From an uncultured Gemmatimonadota bacterium (GTDB lineage Bacteria > Gemmatimonadota > Gemmatimonadetes > Longimicrobiales > Longimicrobiaceae): a stretch of 36,034 nucleotides of DNA. Location of the stretch: NCBI GenBank assembly GCA_902805735.1, contig CADCTW010000200.1, positions 1 through 36,034 of the forward strand. Reading direction: 5' to 3'. The notes beneath the pieces were generated by a model. That model did no database searches. It was not told the DNA's origin and saw nothing but the letters and a program-made list of their open reading frames with translations. The stretch's first letter is position 1, and every line of letters begins with the position of its first letter. Position numbers and translations under genes: made by a program. This document shows, in pieces, positions 32,481-36,034 of the stretch.

Positions 32481-33347
32481 TCAGGCGCGCGCAGGCGTGA
32501 GCCTGGACAGGAACGTGAGGTTCAACCGGTTGAAGGTGGCGGTCGTCGCGTTCATCAACGGCTCCGTATTCTCAGACCACAACCCCTCGGTGATCGCGGC
32601 TTCGAAGAACGCCCGGTCTGTTTCCACCAGTGGCGCAACGAACGCGCGGTAGGCGGCGTTGCTCTCCGATAGTCGATCGCGTTCGCCGAGCAAGGGCGCC
32701 AGCGTAGCGCGGGCGAGGGTGACCAGGGGCGCGACCCGGAAGCATCGTTCCAACAGCTTCGGCTGCGTGAGGAGGCGAGCGCGGATGCGGCCGAGCCGGG
32801 CCGTCTCACGCGCCGCGTGTGAGGGAATCGAATCTGTCTGACGCCATACTGGATAAAGGAAGGAGCTGGTCCAATCCAGCGTTGGCTCTGGCAGCGAAAA
32901 CTCGCCGTGTACGTCGAGAAACACATCCTGGTGCGCGACCCCGTCGCCGTGGCGCTGAGCGCCGGGCACAAGGGTCGCCACCAGGTGCTCCGGAACAAAC
33001 AACCCTTCCGACAGCGCCGATGCGAGGCCGTACTCGCTCGTGTCGCGGAAGAACCGCCGGTCCTCCTGTGAGAGGACGGACCACGCCTGTTCCGCAACGT
33101 CTTCCCATCCCGGCTCGTCGAAGATGCCAGCGGTGGATTCAGGGTGCTCGTCCGCGAGTATCTCCACGTGGCCCAACGTGTCGCGGACCGCGTACAGCTC
33201 GAGCAGCTTGGGATCAGCGACGATCGCGTCCCGGAGCCGCGCACACCGCGCCTCCCCAGCGTCGTCGCTGACCACAGGCGCAACGTGCAGCGTGAGGTGC
33301 AGCGAAAGATGGAACGGGCGCGGGATCTGGGGAGCGTTGGCCATCAT
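32481..33347 (-). CDS. Hypothetical cargo protein of the Tn7-like element
   Basis: A 288-aa soluble protein I do not recognise. Recognisable runs include HLSLHLTLHVAPVVSDDAGE, VADPKLLELYAVRDTLGHVE and WEDVAEQAWSVLSQEDRRFF. The C-terminal half is helical (ARLGRIRARLLTQPKLLERC and LVTLARATLAPLLGERDRL). No signal peptide, membrane segment or nuclease motif is apparent. Starts at 33347, 33344 or 33365 are possible. It is encoded opposite to the tns genes, next to a LexA-like gene, and is one of only two cargo genes. A regulatory or defence role is possible from position only. Confidence 0.68.
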   Translation of the reverse strand: MMANAPQIPRPFHLSLHLTLHVAPVVSDDAGEARCARLRDAIVADPKLLELYAVRDTLGHVEILADEHPESTAGIFDEPGWEDVAEQAWSVLSQEDRRFFRDTSEYGLASALSEGLFVPEHLVATLVPGAQRHGDGVAHQDVFLDVHGEFSLPEPTLDWTSSFLYPVWRQTDSIPSHAARETARLGRIRARLLTQPKLLERCFRVAPLVTLARATLAPLLGERDRLSESNAAYRAFVAPLVETDRAFFEAAITEGLWSENTEPLMNATTATFNRLNLTFLSRLTPARA

Positions 33348-33396
33348 GAGCTGCCTGTGCGGCAAATCTGGGGAAATGGGGTTACGACTAACCGGT

Positions 33397-33984
33397 TCAG
33401 AGCACGCGGACGATCCCGGTGACTACCCCGTGGATCTCCACTGAGCCATGCGCGAATTCGGGCGCGCCGTCATCGCCCAGCCGAATGCGTCCACCCGTGC
33501 TCCTGGCGAGTCGCGCGATGGTGGCACCGGCCCCCTCGGCACTGGCCACCACCACCTGTCCATCCTCGGCGGTGTGCTGGGTCCGAACGACCACGTAGTC
33601 CCCGTCCCGGAGTTGGAGGGACAGCAGCGAATCACCGCGGACTCGGAGCACGTGGTCCCCGCGCGCCAGAACCTCGACGCCGAAGGCGAACGTGGCGCGG
33701 TCCTCCACCGCCTCTATCGGCGCGCCTGCAGCGACATAGCCGAGCAGCGGTAGCGCGCGCCCTTCACTCTGCGAGCGGATCACCTCCAGCGCGCGACTCT
33801 TGTTCGGGTCGCGCCGAAGGAACCCGCGCCGGATCAGCGCCTCTACGTGCTGGTGTGCGTTGGACACGGAGGACAGCCCGAGGTGCGCGGCGATCTCCTC
33901 CAGGCTCGGCGCGATGCCGTGCTCCCGGTCGTGAGCCTCCACGAAGTCGAGTACCTGCTTCTGCCTGCGCGTGAGCGCGGCCAT
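33397..33984 (-). CDS. LexA-like repressor lacking the catalytic lysine
   Basis: A 195-aa S24/LexA-type regulator. The N-terminal LexA winged helix (TRRQKQVLDFVEAHDREHGI then SLEEIAAHLGLSSVSNAHQH) binds DNA. The cleavage site Ala86-Gly87 lies in LLGYVAAGAPIEA. The nucleophile S119 is in RVRGDSLLSLQLRDGD. The general-base lysine, in TVKRL of E. coli LexA, is Ala157 here (ATIARL, codon GCG). If so, the protein cannot cleave itself in the normal way, or is regulated by ligand or partner. ATG 33984 is chosen to match the LexA start. It lies on the minus strand near the far end of the element. Confidence 0.88.
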   Translation of the reverse strand: MAALTRRQKQVLDFVEAHDREHGIAPSLEEIAAHLGLSSVSNAHQHVEALIRRGFLRRDPNKSRALEVIRSQSEGRALPLLGYVAAGAPIEAVEDRATFAFGVEVLARGDHVLRVRGDSLLSLQLRDGDYVVVRTQHTAEDGQVVVASAEGAGATIARLARSTGGRIRLGDDGAPEFAHGSVEIHGVVTGIVRVL

Positions 33985-34256
33985 CAACGCTCCTTGAGCG
34001 GTGCGAAGGTAACCAGAACTGGAGCATATATTACCACGAGAGTCCGGGGGTGCGCGAGCTACGAGCCGACCGCTCAGCTTGCCAGCGAACGGCGTGCCGC
34101 GCCGTACCCCCTCGGGGCGCGACACGAGACCATCGCCACTCCGGCAGCACGAGGGGCGTGGAAGCATGTTTCCGCGTACCTCGTTGCATGCGGTCGCCGC
34201 CGCTCGGCCAAGCTCAGCCCCAGGACCTGAGTACGTTTCCGAGAGCAGGGCCTAAC
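33985..34256. other. Non-coding end region of the Tn7-like element (no clear gene)
   Basis: A 272-bp stretch upstream of the LexA-like gene. It includes the A/T-rich GGAGCATATATTACCACGAG near 34020-34040, a plausible promoter/operator for the repressor. No convincing TnsB-type repeat was found, although the far end of the element is expected here. One AGCCGAC heptamer near 34065 matches part of the 20-bp unit but is not convincing. Confidence 0.5.
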
Positions 34257-34338
34257 ACAGATACAGAGACACGGAGACGCGGAGGAGAGTTTCTCTCCGT
34301 GTCTCCGTGTCTCCGTGTCTCCGTGCTACCGTGTGAGA
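34257..34338. repeat. CACAGAG repeat, resumed beyond the transposon
   Basis: ACAGATACAGAGACACGG, then GGAGACGCGGAGGAGAG and an inverted arm CTCTCCGTGTCTCCGTGTCT, with further TCTCCGTG units to 34330. If joined to GGCTCACACAGA at 25573-25584 it makes a normal member of the repeat family, which supports the view that the transposon interrupted it. Confidence 0.78.
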
Positions 34339-34349
34339 TTATCGTTTCG

Positions 34350-34944
34350 TCACTTCGAGGTGCCGGGCTCGATCTCGTCCGCCTTGTCGCCGGCGAGCTT
34401 GATGGTCCGGTAGCTCTTCTCCAGGAACTTCTCGCGCGCGGTCACGCGGCCGTCCCTGACCATGCGGTTCCCACGGGCGATCACCTCGCGCACGTCCAGG
34501 TTCTTCCGGTCCAGCACGACGATGTCCGCGTCCTTGCCACGCTCGATCGTTCCCTTGCGCTTGTCCAGCTTCACGGCGCGCGCGGGGTTCAGGGTGACGA
34601 TGGGGAGCACGCGCTCGAGCGCATAGCCCTCGCGGAGCACCAGCGAGCGGAACTGCTCGAAGTAGATCATCGGGTGGCCCGAGTCGGCATCGGAGGAGAT
34701 GGTGAGCTGTTCGAGCGGCCCGCCGTGTTTGAGGTAGTAGCGGACCCACTTCGCGACGTCCTGCTCGACCGTGTCGAAATCCACGTGGGCACCCGCCTTC
34801 GCGAGCTCGAGGCTTCGTCCAGGAGCTTTTCGCTGCGCTGCACGTGCGTGGGGTAGAGCCACTCGGGCTTGACAGACACCCGACCACCGTGGTCACGCCG
34901 GCGGCGGCGATCCCGGTGGCGCTGGCCTCCGGAGTGCGGCCGCC
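34350..34944 (-). pseudogene. Isoaspartyl dipeptidase (IadA) remnant, internally deleted and frameshifted
   Basis: Three pieces of one amidohydrolase lie in consecutive order. RTPEASATGIAAAGVTTVVG (about 34880-34941) matches the N-terminal third. It is joined to VKPEWLYPTHVQRSEKLLDE (about 34814-34873), normally more than 100 residues later, so the middle is missing. After a frameshift near 34810, the C-terminal third continues (ELAKAGAHVDFDTVEQDV, ISSDADSGHPM, TLNPARAVKLDKRKGTIERG, DADIVVLD) to a stop at 34350. The N-terminal HxH metal site and the middle are absent, so it cannot be active. The family was recognised by memory of E. coli IadA. Confidence 0.8.
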
Positions 34945-34952
34945 CGGCCGTC

Positions 34953-35324
34953 TCACCGGACGACCTGGGAGTGCGAAGGCGGTCCCGCTCCGCGGAATGG
35001 TTCGCCGATGATGCGCCCATGCCGGTTCGGAACCTCAAGCGTGCACCGAAGCCGGTAGATGCCGCATTCGAAGTACACGCAGATCCCCGTCACCAGGCCG
35101 CCGATGGCGGACTGCGTCTCGCAAAAGGTTCCACACCGGCACTCGAAGACGATGTCCCAGAGCGTGGATGCCCAGATGCCCTGCGCGAGCGCACGACCAC
35201 AACCGGGACACGGGATGTCGACCGGCCCGTCGCCAAACATTAGGGGCGTCGCGTCACCTTTCACCACGGCGCGGTCTCCCTCCGCGGGGGGCTCGTCGAG
35301 GACGTGGAGTCTGACTGTTGCCAT
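34953..35324 (-). CDS. Small zinc-ribbon-like protein, unknown
   Basis: A 123-aa protein starting ATG 35324 (MATVRLHVLDEPPAEGDRAV). It carries CPGCGRALAQGIW, then ECRCGTFCE, two Cys pairs that could bind zinc, followed by ICVYFECGIYRLRC. A longer frame from 35369 is possible but adds no recognisable sequence. It sits among gene remnants, so it may itself be non-functional. The C-terminus (GAGPPSHSQVVR) looks like random read-through. Function unknown. Confidence 0.5.
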   Translation of the reverse strand: MATVRLHVLDEPPAEGDRAVVKGDATPLMFGDGPVDIPCPGCGRALAQGIWASTLWDIVFECRCGTFCETQSAIGGLVTGICVYFECGIYRLRCTLEVPNRHGRIIGEPFRGAGPPSHSQVVR

Positions 35325-35388
35325 TCCGATCACGCCGTGAAGGCATCGTGGAGCCGAGCCGCGGCGCACCCGTCGCCGGCGCCGACGG

Positions 35389-35667
35389 TCAGATCACCTG
35401 CAGCAGGGGCCGGATCTGCACGGAGTCGATGTCGCAGCGCTTCGGCTGCAGCAGCGTGTAGAGGGTGCAGCCGGCGATGTCTTCGGGCCGCAGCATCTTC
35501 AGCTCCGCGATGGACTTCTCCATCCCGTCGTCCGGCTTCTCCAGCATGTCGGTGGCGATCTTCCAGGGCTCGATCAGGGTGACCCTGATCCCCTTCTCGT
35601 TGACCGTCTTGCGGAGCGACTCCGCGAAGGCCTGGATCGCTCCCTTGGTCGCCACGTAGGTGCTGCC
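35389..35667 (-). pseudogene. C-terminal remnant of a short-chain dehydrogenase/reductase
   Basis: The minus-strand frame begins at GSTYVATKGAIQAFAESLRK, the YxxxK catalytic segment of the family, and continues RVTLIEPWKIATDMLE, MLRPEDIAGCTLYTLLQ to a stop at 35389. The N-terminal Rossmann half (TGxxxGxG) and the catalytic Ser are missing. Upstream sequence becomes Gly-rich, then reads as a serine hydrolase on the other strand, so the break is about 35670-35700. Confidence 0.78.
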
Positions 35668-35699
35668 CCCTCCTCCCGCAGGTCCGCGCTCATCGATCC

Positions 35700-36034
35700 C
35701 ACGAGGTGATCCGCCGCGCCGGTACGGACGAGCTGTACGCCTGCGCTGCGCCCCCTGAGCCGGGGCGTGCCCGGCCCTACGCGCTGGTGAACGACTCCCT
35801 CGTGGCGGCCCCTCTGCCCGTGGACTATGGGTGGGGGGCGGGAAGCGTGTGCGGGAGCGTGCGCGGGCTGGCGGCCTGGGCGACGGCGCTCGCCGATGGA
35901 CGGGTGGTGAGCCGCGACTCGTATGCGCAGATGACCACACCAGGTCGCACCGCGTCCGGTGCCGCCACGCCCTACGGCTTTGGACTGTACGTGGACACTG
36001 TCGCGGGCCATCCGGTCGTATGGCACGGCGGCCT
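35700..36034 (+). pseudogene. Class C beta-lactamase/serine hydrolase fragment running off the window
   Basis: In the plus-strand frame set by GCG at 35781, the product reads PYALVNDSLVAAPLPVDYGW, GAGSVCGSVRGLAAWATALAD, MTTPGRTASG, then YGFGLYVDTVAGHPVVWHGG. The last motif is the YGxG...HxG signature near the C-terminus of penicillin-binding-protein-like hydrolases. The N-terminal SxxK nucleophile region is missing, because the dehydrogenase remnant starts immediately to the left on the opposite strand. The right side is cut by the window. Confidence 0.75.

Larger units (their letters stand above)
25585..34256. mobile_element. Tn7-like transposon inserted after glmS
   Basis: The glmS-side end is clear: TGTGT at 25585, AATAAAGTC at element positions 12-20 (the same offset as in Tn7), four TnsB-type repeats and the tns genes in the strand order expected from the Tn7 right end. 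The element has tnsD-tnsA (fused), tnsB, tnsC, an unknown gene and a LexA-like gene. No tnsE, no separate tnsA or tnsD, and no CRISPR array was seen. The far end is inferred: the target repeat resumes at 34257, and ACAGA (34257-34261) repeats 25580-25584. The last bases (CCTAAC) do not match the TGT end, however, and no TnsB-type sites were found there. The far end may be decayed, or may lie beyond the window. Confidence 0.75.

Noticed and set aside
33383..33400. An inverted TnsB-like site (TTACGACTAACCGG) between the two cargo genes
   Set aside because: It matches part of the 20-bp unit in the orientation expected for the far end, but it is single and imperfect. It is also about 850 bp inside the inferred end, with no terminal ACA nearby.
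34350..34944. The dipeptidase fragments as a working cargo gene
   Set aside because: The metal-binding N-terminus and over 100 middle residues are missing, and a frameshift separates the parts.

Overview
The window is very GC-rich bacterial chromosome. Three things suggest a Gemmatimonadota bacterium close to Longimicrobium: the late menaquinone genes are of the UbiA/UbiD/UbiX type, genes overlap tightly, and three families of short intergenic repeats are scattered throughout. This placement is inferred from style; no rRNA gene is present.

Left part (1-25560), mostly ordinary chromosome. Positions 1-125 are the 3' end (domains V and VI) of a class C group II intron that ends inside an interspersed repeat. 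Next, on the minus strand, comes a sigma factor operon: ECF sigma, zinc anti-sigma factor, a bactofilin-like membrane protein and a secreted beta-rich protein. A late menaquinone set follows on the plus strand: UbiE methyltransferase, a small membrane protein, UbiD decarboxylase, UbiA prenyltransferase and UbiX. A small-protein/nucleotidyltransferase pair sits between ubiD and ubiA. After that come two metallophosphoesterases (one with altered metal-site motifs), an M28 peptidase, a UvrC-like GIY-YIG protein without a nuclease C-terminus, a helical-repeat protein, mutM and purD. Then follow two unknown genes, a cystathionine gamma-synthase-type enzyme divergent from an Lrp regulator, an EamA transporter, an acyl-CoA-ligase-like protein with a broken P-loop, and glmM-glmS.

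Right part (25585 to about 34256): a Tn7-like transposon begins 25 bp after the glmS stop codon, the place where Tn7 itself inserts. Its end copies the layout of the Tn7 right end: TGTGT terminus, AATAAAGTC at positions 12-20, four tandem 20-bp TnsB-type sites, then a hairpin before the first gene. The first gene is the main discovery candidate. It is one open frame joining a complete TnsD/TniQ target selector to a complete TnsA endonuclease (976 aa). tnsB (DDE transposase) and tnsC (AAA+ ATPase) follow. A near-consensus promoter and a strong ribosome binding site lie at the domain junction, so TnsA may also be made alone. Cargo is one unknown gene and a LexA-like repressor that keeps its serine but lacks the catalytic lysine. 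The far end is not clearly defined.

Far right (34257-36034): the interrupted repeat resumes, followed by gene debris. This comprises an internally deleted isoaspartyl dipeptidase, a small zinc-ribbon protein, the C-terminus of a short-chain dehydrogenase, and part of a class C beta-lactamase-type serine hydrolase that runs off the window.
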